Assembly (NCBI RefSeq): GCF_003611275.1
Contig: NZ_CP020694.1
Coordinates: 2,108,001-2,172,000 of the forward strand
Length of the DNA: 64,000 bases
Reading direction: 5' to 3'
Source: Sulfitobacter sp. D7
GTDB lineage: Bacteria > Pseudomonadota > Alphaproteobacteria > Rhodobacterales > Rhodobacteraceae
Every line of letters begins with the position of its first letter. The first letter of the stretch is position 1. The translations under genes and the position numbers were made by a program. Under the pieces are notes generated by a model that was given only the letters and a program-made list of their open reading frames with translations, had not been told where the DNA came from and did not search any database. Positions 26,405-34,868 of the stretch are shown here, in pieces.

Positions 26405-26444
26405 TTGAACGATCACTCAAATATATACTTGAGTGATCGCTCAA
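26405..26444. promoter_or_regulatory. Tandem TetR operators
   Basis: Two 16-bp palindromes of the form TTGANYGATCRYTCAA lie 8 bases apart: TTGAACGATCACTCAA (26405-26420) and TTGAGTGATCGCTCAA (26429-26444). Their facing halves also form a perfect 10-bp inverted repeat around ATATATAC. They occupy the gap between the tetR start (26390) and the AhpD-like gene, centre-to-centre 24 bases apart. Confidence 0.75.
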
Positions 26445-26489
26445 AAAACCCTAAATAGCAAATATCGACGACTAACAAAGGTAGAGATC

Positions 26490-27056
26490 ATGACATTCCC
26501 GTCCCACGACCAAGACTCCGCACCCGAAGCCTCCAAGCCGCTGCTGGCGGAATCGCAAAAGGCCTTTGGCCGCCTGCCGGGTCTGCACAAGGTGCTGGCC
26601 GAAAGCCCGCAAGCCTATGAAGGCTATCAGGTGCTGCACAAGCTTTTCACCGAGACGGATTTCGACGCCGAAGAGCTGACCGTGGTTTGGCAGTCGATCA
26701 ACGTCGAGAACGAGTGCCACTACTGCGTGCCCGCCCACACCGGCATTGCCAAGATGATGAAGGTCTCGGACGAGATCAGCGACGCGCTGCGCAATGAAAC
26801 CGCCCTGCCGACACCCAAACTCGAAGCGCTGCGGACGTTCACCGTTCAGATGGTGCGCAACCGGGGCTTTGTCTCCGACGCGCAGATGCAGGCGTTTTTT
26901 GACGCAGGTTACAGCCACCGTGCGGTGCTGGACGTGATCCTTGGGATGGCGCAGAAGACCATTTCGAACTACGTCAACCACGTGGCCGAAACCCCGGTCG
27001 ACGAAGTCTTCCAGCCGCTGGCATGGAAGCGCGGCGACAACAAGCTCGACGTTTAA
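26490..27056 (+). CDS. Carboxymuconolactone decarboxylase/AhpD-like protein
   Basis: 188 residues. The AhpD-type active site reads VENECHYCVPAHTGIAKMM (about residues 67-85): Glu, CxxC and a following His, the proton-relay motif of alkylhydroperoxidase. This suggests peroxidase or disulfide-reductase chemistry rather than lactone decarboxylation. The ATG at 26490 follows AGGTAGAG; sequence before it overlaps the operators. It is controlled by the divergent TetR repressor, so a role in electrophile or peroxide defence is inferred. Confidence 0.85.
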   Translation: MTFPSHDQDSAPEASKPLLAESQKAFGRLPGLHKVLAESPQAYEGYQVLHKLFTETDFDAEELTVVWQSINVENECHYCVPAHTGIAKMMKVSDEISDALRNETALPTPKLEALRTFTVQMVRNRGFVSDAQMQAFFDAGYSHRAVLDVILGMAQKTISNYVNHVAETPVDEVFQPLAWKRGDNKLDV

Positions 27057-27060
27057 ATTG

Positions 27061-27090
27061 AAAGGCGCGCCCATGGTGGCGCGCCTTTTT
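27061..27090 (+). terminator. Intrinsic terminator of the AhpD-like gene
   Basis: AAAGGCGCGCC (27061-27071), loop CATGGT and GGCGCGCCTTT (27078-27088) form a perfect 11-bp stem with a five-T run, 4 bases after the stop codon. Confidence 0.93.
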
Positions 27091-27209
27091 CTATCCGCTC
27101 GGGCGCATCGGTCCGGCGCTTTCCCCTACTTCCACTTACAAAGCATAGCGCCCGCGCCATCCGGCTGCGGCCGCGCCGATGTGCTGTCCTTTTGCAAGAG
27201 ACTTTGCTT

Positions 27210-27656
27210 ATGCCCCTCAAACAAACCGTTCCCACGCTCCTGCTGGCCGGGCTCGCGGGCGAGATCGCCTTCGAGCTTTATGCTTGGCTGCTCTCCCCCC
27301 TCCTCTTTGGCGTCGCACTCGCCCCGGCGAACCTTGTGGTTGCGCTTGGCAAGATCGCCCTTGGGATCACCCTGCCCTATTGGCTTGGCTTCGCGCTGCA
27401 TATCGCGCTTGGGATCGTCGGTTTCTCGGTCTTTGTTTGGCTGGTGCACCGCCTGACGCGGCTTGGGCTGGTCCTGTCGGGGGCGCTGTCGGGGCTTGTG
27501 CTGTGGTTCGTCGCCCAAGGTCTGCTGGCCCCGGTGGTGGGGCGCAGCTTTATGATGGATTTCGGGGCCTACACGCAGTCATCTTTTGTGGGGCACGTCG
27601 GCATGGCCATGGTGATCGGCTATGCCATTGCCCTGCTGCAACGCCGCGCAGCCTGA
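27210..27656 (+). CDS. Four-helix integral membrane protein of unknown function
   Basis: 148 residues with four hydrophobic segments (about residues 8-32, 38-62, 66-90 and 118-142) and basic loops (VHRLTR) placing some loops inside. No family motif is recognised. ATG 27210 is chosen; a TTG at 27192 would add six residues. It lies between a terminator and the convergent yaeQ-like gene. Confidence 0.65.
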   Translation: MPLKQTVPTLLLAGLAGEIAFELYAWLLSPLLFGVALAPANLVVALGKIALGITLPYWLGFALHIALGIVGFSVFVWLVHRLTRLGLVLSGALSGLVLWFVAQGLLAPVVGRSFMMDFGAYTQSSFVGHVGMAMVIGYAIALLQRRAA

Positions 27657-27694
27657 AGAAGCGGCGGCAGCCGGGTTTGCCCCTCTGCCGCCTT

Positions 27695-28240
27695 TTATCC
27701 GGCGGTTTTCCATCGGTCGAGTGTGAGCGTCACCAGCGCCTCGTCAAGGTTCACTGTCACCTCACCGTCTTGGATCATCACCTGAAGCTTCATCGCGCGG
27801 CTGGCCATCTCCGCCAGCGCCTTGGTGTCACTCTCGGCCAAGTTCACCACCTCGAGGGTGTCAAAGCGGGTGGTGCCGTTCTTGACCTTGTCCCACCAGA
27901 TCTCAGCCGATTTGCCGCCATAGGGATAGACCACGACCTTGGCGGCCTTATTGCAGGACTGGCGCAGGACTTTCTCACTGGGCAGCCCCAGCGTGATCCA
28001 AACGTCCAACTCTCCGCTCAGGCTTTTTTGCCAGATGTCCGGCTCATCATCCGTCGATAGACCCTTGGTCATTTCCAGATGCTCATGCGCGTTGAGGGCA
28101 AAGGCGACGAGCCGCACCATCAACCGCTCATCGGTTTCCGAAGGGTGTTTGGCGATGGTCAGCTTGTGGGTCTCATAATAGTGGCGGTCCATGTCGGAGA
28201 CCGAAAGCTCGACTTTGTAGATGGTGGCATTCTGCGCCAT
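27695..28240 (-). CDS. YaeQ family protein
   Basis: 181 residues matching the YaeQ family, a compact PD-(D/E)XK-fold group of unknown physiological role. Typical segments: the opening MAQNATIYKVELSVSDMDRHYY, then HPSETDERLMVRLVAFALNA near residues 32-51 and VVVYPYGGKSAEIWWDKV near 100-117. ATG 28240 is chosen because upstream sequence in frame is arginine-rich non-coding DNA. Older links to RfaH suppression are not well supported. Confidence 0.88.
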   Translation of the reverse strand: MAQNATIYKVELSVSDMDRHYYETHKLTIAKHPSETDERLMVRLVAFALNAHEHLEMTKGLSTDDEPDIWQKSLSGELDVWITLGLPSEKVLRQSCNKAAKVVVYPYGGKSAEIWWDKVKNGTTRFDTLEVVNLAESDTKALAEMASRAMKLQVMIQDGEVTVNLDEALVTLTLDRWKTAG

Positions 28241-28499
28241 GATATGTCTCGTTTTCCAAGGTAGGGGCTGCCTACGCGGTTGGGCCGACCGGGGAAAGGG
28301 AATAGTCCTTGGGCGTTGCGCGCGTTGGTATGCGCGACTGCGATCGTTCAGCGGTTTCGCGAGATTGCTTTTGGTCGGCACCTGCCAACATCCGAATTAC
28401 AGGCCCGAATTGCAGGTCCCCGAATACAGCCCCCGAAAGGCCCCGCCTGTCACCTAAGATGCCGTTGTGCGGCGGGGGAAGTCATCCTACCTTGCCCCT

Positions 28500-29504
28500 A
28501 TGATTAAACGTCGCACGTTTCTTTGGGCCCTCGGCTCTACCGCGCTCACCGCGACGGGAGCGTTTCCCCAAAGCAGCAGTGGCGAGGTTCTGCGCGGGTT
28601 CAACCTTATCGAGACAACGAGTGCGCCCTTCGGAAGCCAAGGCGCTGCGCTAAGCATCGCTCAATTGCGAAAGACGGGCGCGACGGCGGCAACGGTGATC
28701 CCGTTTCTATGGCAACCCGCGCCCACCTCCAGCGGCATCGTCATGGGGGACGCGCTGCCCCATGACAGGATCGCCGCCGGGATCGCGCAGTTGCACGCAG
28801 CCGGGCTGGCCGCCATCGTCAAACCGCATGTCTGGGTGCCCGAAAGCTGGGCGGGCGCCATCGTCCCCGCGGCGGGCACCGAAGGCGATTGGCACGCGGC
28901 CTATGAAAATTCCCTGCGCGCCATCGCGGTCACCGCAGAGCAAAGCCGCGCCGAGGTGCTGGTCCTCGGCACCGAATTGCGCGGCGTATCGGGGGCGGAG
29001 GCATGGGAGGGCACCATCGCCGGGCTGCGCGAAGCGTTCAGCGGTAAAATCACCTATGTCGCCCATGGCGCGGACGAGGCTGAGAAAGTTGCGTTCTGGC
29101 CGCTATTGGATGCCGTGGCGGTGTCGCTCTACCCCGTCTTGGGCGCAGCCGGGGCGACCGCCGACTGGGATCGCGCCATCGCCAAAGAATTGGACCGGGT
29201 CGAGGCCGTCGCGCGGAAACATGCCAAGCCCATTTGGATCGCCGAAATCGGCATCCGCTCTGCCGAAGGGGCGACCGAGCGCCCGTGGGAAAGCGCCGAA
29301 GAACGCGCAGCCCCCGCCGATATGGCACTTCAGGCCGACGTCTTGCGCCGCTGGCTTCGCGCCCTTGAGGCACGGGACATCCCGAACCTATGGGTCTGGC
29401 GCTGGTTCACCGACCCTGAGAGCGGCGGCGCGGAAGACACTGATTTCACCGTGCAAAACAAGCTGGCGGAGGAGGTTATCGCAGATTTTTGGGGCAAGGG
29501 GTGA
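28500..29504 (+). CDS. Tat-exported TIM-barrel/glycoside-hydrolase-like protein
   Basis: 334 residues. The N-terminus MIKRRTFLWALGSTALT has a twin-arginine RRTFL motif and a hydrophobic core, with cleavage near residue 23. The mature part resembles the GH113-like/TIM-barrel proteins of roseobacters: GFNLIETTSAPFGS at the start, KPHVWVPESWAG, VLGTELRG (possible acid/base Glu after strand 4), SLYPVLGA and IWIAEIGIRSAEG (possible nucleophile Glu after strand 7), then WVWRWFTDP. It would act on a periplasmic or extracellular glycan; the substrate is unknown. It is divergent from the yaeQ-like gene. Confidence 0.75.
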   Translation: MIKRRTFLWALGSTALTATGAFPQSSSGEVLRGFNLIETTSAPFGSQGAALSIAQLRKTGATAATVIPFLWQPAPTSSGIVMGDALPHDRIAAGIAQLHAAGLAAIVKPHVWVPESWAGAIVPAAGTEGDWHAAYENSLRAIAVTAEQSRAEVLVLGTELRGVSGAEAWEGTIAGLREAFSGKITYVAHGADEAEKVAFWPLLDAVAVSLYPVLGAAGATADWDRAIAKELDRVEAVARKHAKPIWIAEIGIRSAEGATERPWESAEERAAPADMALQADVLRRWLRALEARDIPNLWVWRWFTDPESGGAEDTDFTVQNKLAEEVIADFWGKG

Positions 29505-29555
29505 GCCAAAAATCCCGGCGATGTTCTCAGGCTTCACCGAGCAGCCTCGGCCCAC

Positions 29556-30542
29556 CTAAATGCCGAACAAAAGCACAAAGGCGAGGGCTGCGCCGAGCAG
29601 GAATACCGTTTCAACCACCAGAATGATGCTGTAGCTGGGTTTGACCTTTACGACCTTCGCCAGACTGGTTTTCACCCCCAAGGCCGCGATGGCGATGACC
29701 AGACACCACCGGGATAGCTCGTTGAGGAACGCGAGCACTGCGCTCGGCAGCACTTCCAGATTTGCCAAAACCGCGCAGCCTGCAAACATCATCAGAAACC
29801 AAGGCACGCCGACAGATTGCTGCTGCGCGCCTCTGAAGCTGAACATCACGAACAGCATCACGACGGGCAAAAGTGCGACGCGCAGTATCTTGACATAGGT
29901 GGCAAAGACCCCGGCCTCGTCGCTGATGGAGTATCCTGCCCCCACCACCTGCGCGACATCGTGGATCGTGGCGCCAACCAGAAAACCACTTTCAATATCG
30001 CTCAGACCCAGCGATTGGAAAAGAATGGGATAGGCGATCATCGCGATGGTCGACAGCGCCGTGACACCGATGACAACGAACAGCGTGTCCTGCTCGCGGT
30101 CTTTATGCGGCGGCAGGACGGAGGTGATCGCCAAAGCCGCTGATGCCCCGCAGATGGCGACGGCCCCGCCCGCCAGCATGCCAAAAGCGGTGCGGCGGCC
30201 AAAGATACGGGCCATCACCACGCCGCATCCAAAGGTCGCCAAAACCAAACCGACGATGGCAATGACAGGGGTAAAGCCAAGGCTCATAACCTCGGCCAGC
30301 CCCAACCGCAGCCCCAGCAGCCCGACCCCAAAGCGCAGCAGCGCCTTCGCGGCGAAATCGACCCCAATGGCGCAAGCGCTGTCTTCCGACAGGAAGTGAA
30401 ACGCCATCCCAAGCAGCAGCGCAAAGAGCATAACCGGTGCGCCGTAGTGATCCGACAAGAACGTGGCGGCCACCGCGATGACAGTCGCGAGCAGCAGCCC
30501 CCCAGCATAGGGGGAGACGCGGGATTTGACGGTCAGTAGCAT
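29556..30542 (-). CDS. YeiH/UPF0324 membrane protein, putative sulfite exporter (CuyZ-like)
   Basis: 328 residues with about ten hydrophobic helices of the YeiH (Cons_hypoth698) family. Conserved segments: LRFGVGLLGLRLGL, GGAVAICGASAALAI and GATIHDVAQVVGAGY. Members are repeatedly found beside organosulfonate-cleaving enzymes and are proposed to export sulfite; here it is the last gene after hpsN-like and cuyA-like genes, 20 bases from its neighbour. It starts at ATG 30542 with GAGGAAAAT upstream. Export of sulfite is inferred from context. Confidence 0.85.
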   Translation of the reverse strand: MLLTVKSRVSPYAGGLLLATVIAVAATFLSDHYGAPVMLFALLLGMAFHFLSEDSACAIGVDFAAKALLRFGVGLLGLRLGLAEVMSLGFTPVIAIVGLVLATFGCGVVMARIFGRRTAFGMLAGGAVAICGASAALAITSVLPPHKDREQDTLFVVIGVTALSTIAMIAYPILFQSLGLSDIESGFLVGATIHDVAQVVGAGYSISDEAGVFATYVKILRVALLPVVMLFVMFSFRGAQQQSVGVPWFLMMFAGCAVLANLEVLPSAVLAFLNELSRWCLVIAIAALGVKTSLAKVVKVKPSYSIILVVETVFLLGAALAFVLLFGI

Positions 30543-30562
30543 AGATTTTCCTCGGCGCGGCG

Positions 30563-31840
30563 TCAGGCTGTCTGCTGTTTCAGCCGAAGCTCGGCAGAAC
30601 GGGCATGGCCTTCCATCCCCTCCATCCGACTGATCCGCGCGGTGCGCAGGGCCAGCTCATGCGAGGCTTCGGCATCGCAGCGTTGCCATGTCACGGTCTT
30701 GGTAAACTTGTGCACGGAGAGCCCCCCGGTATAGCGCGCAGCCCCACTGGTGGGCAGCACATGGTTCGGCCCCGAGGTTTTGTCGCCGAAAGCGACCGTG
30801 GTCTCCTCCCCCAAAAACAGCGAGCCATAGGCAGAGAGGCGGTTGAGCCACCAGTCGAGGTCTTCGGCCTGCACCTGAAGATGCTCCGGCGCGTAGCGGT
30901 CGGCCACTTGGGCGGCCTCCTCGCGGGTCTCGCACAAGACCACCTCGGCGCGCTCTGCCCAAGCCACCCGCGCGGCACTGGCGTTCGGCTCCGGTAGGCT
31001 GTCGATCATTTCGGGCGCGCGCTGCAACACGGTTTCCGCCAGCCTGCGGTCGGTCGCGACCAGCCAAACCGGGCTGTCGGCCCCGTGCTCCGCCTGACTG
31101 ACCAGATCCCATGCCACCGTTTCAGGGTCCGCGCTGTGATCGGCGACCACCAGTGAATCGGTTGGCCCGGCGAACATGTCGATCCCCACAGCGCCGAACA
31201 ACATGCGCTTAGCCTCTGCCACATAGCTGTTGCCGGGACCGACGAGGATATCGGCAGGCACACCGCCAAACAGCCCCATCGACATGGCAGCGACCCCCTG
31301 CACCCCCCCGAGGTTCAGGATCAGGTCCGCGCCGCAAAGGTCCATCGCAAAGATGATCGGATCGGGAATGCCGATGCCGGGGCGCGTGGGCGAGCAAGCG
31401 GTGATATGCGGCACGCCCGCGACCTTGGCGGTGGTGATCGTCATCAAAGCGCTGGCGATATGGCTGTAGCGTCCGCCGGGCACATAGCAGCCCGCGCTTG
31501 AGACGGGGATTTGCTTCTGGCCCGCAATCAGCCCCGGCATGATCTCGATTTCGCAATCACCCATCGTCGCCTTTTGCGCTTCGGCAAAGCGGCGGATGTT
31601 GGCATGGGCAAAGCGGATATCATCCTTGAGCTCTTGCGGCACCCGCACAGAGGCGGCGGCCCGTTCCGCTGCAGTGACCACGATATCCCCGGTCCAGCCG
31701 TCAAGGTCGCGCGCATAGTCCCGCACGGCAGCCTCACCGCCCTCGTCGATCTTGGCGAGCATCTGAGCAACCACACCGCGGATGTCTTTGCCCTCAACCG
31801 CCGGGCGGGTCTCGGCTTGCTTCAGATAGGTGATCGCCAT
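30563..31840 (-). CDS. HpsN-like (HisD-family) sulfonate alcohol dehydrogenase
   Basis: 425 residues of the histidinol dehydrogenase superfamily, NAD-dependent four-electron oxidation of an alcohol to an acid. Catalytic Glu-His pair in APEHLQV, zinc-site residues in LVSQAEHGADSP and EGHARSAELR, and GPNHVLPTSG. It is not in a histidine operon: neighbours are sulfonate genes, as for HpsN (2,3-dihydroxypropane-1-sulfonate 3-dehydrogenase). ATG 31840 has GAGGT at the right distance. The substrate could be DHPS or cysteinolate, an amino alcohol analogous to histidinol; see findings. Confidence 0.82.
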   Translation of the reverse strand: MAITYLKQAETRPAVEGKDIRGVVAQMLAKIDEGGEAAVRDYARDLDGWTGDIVVTAAERAAASVRVPQELKDDIRFAHANIRRFAEAQKATMGDCEIEIMPGLIAGQKQIPVSSAGCYVPGGRYSHIASALMTITTAKVAGVPHITACSPTRPGIGIPDPIIFAMDLCGADLILNLGGVQGVAAMSMGLFGGVPADILVGPGNSYVAEAKRMLFGAVGIDMFAGPTDSLVVADHSADPETVAWDLVSQAEHGADSPVWLVATDRRLAETVLQRAPEMIDSLPEPNASAARVAWAERAEVVLCETREEAAQVADRYAPEHLQVQAEDLDWWLNRLSAYGSLFLGEETTVAFGDKTSGPNHVLPTSGAARYTGGLSVHKFTKTVTWQRCDAEASHELALRTARISRMEGMEGHARSAELRLKQQTA

Positions 31841-31853
31841 GGGCTTACCTCGG

Positions 31854-32546
31854 TTAGAATTGGGAATGTCGATGGATCGCCTCGGCCAGCACGTCGATCG
31901 TGTCAAGGATCGGCACGGGGGCGGTCAAAGCGGGGGCGAGCAGCGAAAACTCTGAGCAGGCGATGAACAGAAGTTCGGCCCCCTGCACGGTCAATTCGGT
32001 CGCCGCTTCCGCCAGCGTCTGCTGCGCCTGCGGGGTGATCCCCTGCGCCTTGATCAGCCGGATCGCGGCCAGTATGCGCTCGGCATCGGCGGGCCAGAGC
32101 GCCGTCAGCCCGGCGCGGTCAAGGGCTGCGTCAAACACCCCGGCCATGCGCACGGCAGGAGAGGCGAGAATCCCAACGGAGGCGCCCGAGGGAAGTTGCC
32201 CCGCCGCGCGGTCGACCGATAGGGACACCATATTCAGGAAAGGGATCGAAACCGCCGCCTCCATCGCCGGGGCGTAGTGATGTGCCGTGTTGCAGGGCAT
32301 GGCGAGGGCCGTGGCCCCTGCCCGTTCCAACCGCTGTGCCATCGCGGCCAGCACCGGGGCGGGGTCCTCCCCTGTGCCCTCAATCAGATGGGCGATGCGG
32401 GAGGGCACTTGCGGGTTCATGTCGATCAAAAGCGGCAGATGGTCGGCGTCGTCTTGGGCATCGACTGTGCCAAGCACACGCTGCTGCAGCAGGATCGTCG
32501 CTTCCGGCCCCATGCCCCCCAATACGCCGACGACTGGGCGGTTCAT
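31854..32546 (-). CDS. Aspartate/glutamate racemase family protein
   Basis: 230 residues. The two-cysteine racemase site is complete: AMPCNTAHHY (Cys about 85) and FIACSEFSLL (Cys about 197), with GVLGGMGPEAT at the N-terminus. The family inverts aspartate, glutamate or similar acidic amino acids without PLP. Placed between an HpsN-like dehydrogenase and a cysteate sulfo-lyase, it may racemise cysteate, the sulfonate analogue of aspartate; that is inference. Its ATG overlaps the upstream stop (ATGA), and hpsN starts 13 bases after its stop. Confidence 0.83.
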   Translation of the reverse strand: MNRPVVGVLGGMGPEATILLQQRVLGTVDAQDDADHLPLLIDMNPQVPSRIAHLIEGTGEDPAPVLAAMAQRLERAGATALAMPCNTAHHYAPAMEAAVSIPFLNMVSLSVDRAAGQLPSGASVGILASPAVRMAGVFDAALDRAGLTALWPADAERILAAIRLIKAQGITPQAQQTLAEAATELTVQGAELLFIACSEFSLLAPALTAPVPILDTIDVLAEAIHRHSQF

Positions 32547-33736
32547 GATGCCACCTCGCCCACCGCTTCGCAGATGAACTCGGCGATCAGCGCGCAGTCT
32601 TCTTCCGAAAAACTCAGCGGCAGGCGCATGTCGAAAAGCGTCGCCATGACGCGGTCTGTCTTGGGCATGTCCTGCGCTGGAACATAGCGCCAAGATGGAT
32701 GCGCCGAGGTGAAGCCTGCAGGCTCTTTCGCGCCGAACCATTTAAGCTCCACGCCCCGAGTGGCTGCGGCATCGAGCAAGGCGCGGCACTGCGCGGCGGT
32801 GAAGTCTGGCAGGCGGAACTGGATGGAGGAACCCACATGCGTTTCGGCGGAGGGTAGCTTGATGGTTGTAACGCCGTCCTGTGCTTTCAGCCTCTCCTCA
32901 ACCTGCGTGTAGCGGGCGTTCCAGCGGGCGATGTTGCTGTCGAGGTCGGCAAGCTGCGGACGCAGGATCGCGGCGCGCAGCGCATCCATCCGCGCCGAGC
33001 AATTGGGCATGTCATAGCGCGCATCGGTATAGGCCTCAGGCTGCGGCCCGGCCCCGTGGCGTTCATAAAGCATGTAGCTGCCCGACAAGATCGTCGCGCG
33101 GGCGGCGATTGCGGCGTCGTCGGTGGTCAGAAACCCGCCTTCGCCGGAGTTCATGTGTTTGTAAGTCTGGGTCGAGAAACAGGCCACTTTGCCGAAATTG
33201 CCCGACCGAATGCCGTTCCACCGCGCGCCCATCGTGTGGGCGCAATCCTCGATCACCGTTACCTCTGCCGCGTCACAGATCGCCATCAGCCGGTCCATGT
33301 CACACAGATGCCCGCGCATATGCGACAGCAACAGCACCCGCGCGCCGGAACTGGCAATTTTGGCGTCGAGGTCATCAAGGTCGAGCCGCAGATCCTCGTC
33401 GATCTCGACCAGCACGGTCTCAGCTCCCACCGCCCGGATCGCGCCGGGCACCGGGGCCAGTGTATAGGCGTTGGTCAGCACCTTGTCGCCCGATGCCACG
33501 TCGCAGGCGCGCAGGGCGATTTGCAACGCCTGCCCGCCCGAGGTGACGGCAAGGCAGCAGCTGCTGCCCTGCCAATCACGGTATTCGGCCTCAAGCTGGG
33601 CCACTTCCCCAGCCTCCCCCGGCGCGAGGTTATACCGGTGCAAGCGGCCTGACTCTAGCACCGCGACCGCCGCCGCGATGGCGTCTTGGGAAAGCCCCTC
33701 TTGCTGGGTGAAACTGCCGGTAAACTTGCGCGCCAC
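32543..33736 (-). CDS. DegT/DnrJ/EryC1-family PLP aminotransferase
   Basis: 397 residues with fold-type I PLP features: SGGQALQIALRA, cofactor Asp region VIEDCAHTMGARWNG and the Schiff-base lysine in FSTQTYKHMNSGEGG (about residue 195). The family mostly aminates keto-sugars or keto-cyclitols, but some members use small keto acids. No sugar-nucleotide genes are nearby; the operon context is sulfonate metabolism, so an amino/keto exchange on a C3 sulfonate is possible. It is coupled to the racemase gene by ATGA. Confidence 0.8.
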   Translation of the reverse strand: MARKFTGSFTQQEGLSQDAIAAAVAVLESGRLHRYNLAPGEAGEVAQLEAEYRDWQGSSCCLAVTSGGQALQIALRACDVASGDKVLTNAYTLAPVPGAIRAVGAETVLVEIDEDLRLDLDDLDAKIASSGARVLLLSHMRGHLCDMDRLMAICDAAEVTVIEDCAHTMGARWNGIRSGNFGKVACFSTQTYKHMNSGEGGFLTTDDAAIAARATILSGSYMLYERHGAGPQPEAYTDARYDMPNCSARMDALRAAILRPQLADLDSNIARWNARYTQVEERLKAQDGVTTIKLPSAETHVGSSIQFRLPDFTAAQCRALLDAAATRGVELKWFGAKEPAGFTSAHPSWRYVPAQDMPKTDRVMATLFDMRLPLSFSEEDCALIAEFICEAVGEVAS

Positions 33737-33750
33737 TTAAGCTGCCTTTC

Positions 33751-34764
33751 TTACAGGTTGACCCAGCGGTTGGCGGTGTCAAAGGCGAAGTCATAGCCGC
33801 CCAGAGCCGCCGCGCCGCCGGTGTGGAGGAAGACCACACGCTCGTCCTTAAACGTGCCTTTGCGGGCGAGATCAATGAGACCAGCGGCCCCCTTTGCGGA
33901 ATAGCAAGGATCAAGCAGGATACCTTCGAGCTCGGCAAACATCTGGATCGCCTCAATGCCGCTGTCGGTCGGGATGCCGTAGCCTTCGCCGACGTAATCG
34001 GTGTTGGCCATCACATCCTCGCGCTTGACCACGCCCGCGCAGCCCAGCTTCTCGGCGGTTTTGCAGGCGAGGTCATAGACCATCTGCTCTTGCTTGGGCT
34101 GCGGCGCGCGGGTGCCGATGCCGAGAATGGGGATCTGGGCGTTCATCGCGCACATGCCGGTGACAAGCCCGGCTTGCGTGCCGGAAGAGCCGGTGCCGTG
34201 GACCAGTCGGTCAATCTTCATGCCGGAGGTGTTCACTTGGTTCAGCAGCTCAAACGCACAGTTCACATAGCCCAAAGCGCCCGTGGGGTTCGAGCCGCCG
34301 CCGGGGATGATATAGACTTTATGGCCCTCGGCGCGCTTCTTTTCAGCCGCCTTTTCCATCTCGCCGGGCATGTCATGGCCGCCGGGGAATTTTTCGGTCG
34401 TGGCGCCGTGCAAATGATCCAGCAGCACATTGCCGTTGGTGTTGTAGTTGGCATCGTCATAGCCGGTCCGGTCTTCCAGCAGGATGTGGCAGGCAAGGCC
34501 CAGCTTGGCGGCAGCCGCGGCGGTCTGGCGGCCATGGTTGGTCTGGGTCGCACCTTGGGTCATCACCATGTCCGCGCCCTGTTCGATGGCCTCGGCCATC
34601 AGGAATTCCAGCTTGCGGGTCTTGTTGCCGCCCGTGGAAAGCCCGGTGCAATCGTCACGTTTGATCCAGATTTCGGTGCCGAGCTCTTTTGACAGGCGTT
34701 TCATATGCTCAAGCGGGGTTGGCAGATGGGCAAGGTGGACGCGGGGAAAACGAGAGAGGTGCAT
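33751..34764 (-). CDS. cuyA: L-cysteate sulfo-lyase / D-cysteine desulfhydrase family (CuyA-like)
   Basis: 337 residues of the ACC-deaminase/D-cysteine desulfhydrase PLP family. The cofactor lysine lies in [12 protein letters not shown] (about residues 44-55), and the glycine-rich phosphate site in [12 protein letters not shown]. In Ruegeria pomeroyi the equivalent enzyme CuyA splits L-cysteate into pyruvate, ammonia and sulfite. The neighbouring YeiH-type exporter and HpsN-like dehydrogenase support the cysteate activity over desulfhydrase. The start is ATG 34764; a 104-base gap separates it from the DMGDH-like gene. Confidence 0.82.
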   Translation of the reverse strand: MHLSRFPRVHLAHLPTPLEHMKRLSKELGTEIWIKRDDCTGLSTGGNKTRKLEFLMAEAIEQGADMVMTQGATQTNHGRQTAAAAAKLGLACHILLEDRTGYDDANYNTNGNVLLDHLHGATTEKFPGGHDMPGEMEKAAEKKRAEGHKVYIIPGGGSNPTGALGYVNCAFELLNQVNTSGMKIDRLVHGTGSSGTQAGLVTGMCAMNAQIPILGIGTRAPQPKQEQMVYDLACKTAEKLGCAGVVKREDVMANTDYVGEGYGIPTDSGIEAIQMFAELEGILLDPCYSAKGAAGLIDLARKGTFKDERVVFLHTGGAAALGGYDFAFDTANRWVNL

Positions 34765-34868
34765 GGATAATCCTTGTCGTAGCTATGGGTGTGCAGCGGG
34801 GCGCGTTGCCGCTGGTTGACCTTGGTGCGAGACGGGGGCCAGCGTTGCACCGGCCCCTGCCCATCATG

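Noticed and set aside
30563..31840. Annotation as histidine-biosynthetic histidinol dehydrogenase (also 39743-41074)
   Set aside because: Neither copy is near other his genes, both sit in catabolic clusters, and sulfonate and polyol dehydrogenases of the same family exist.
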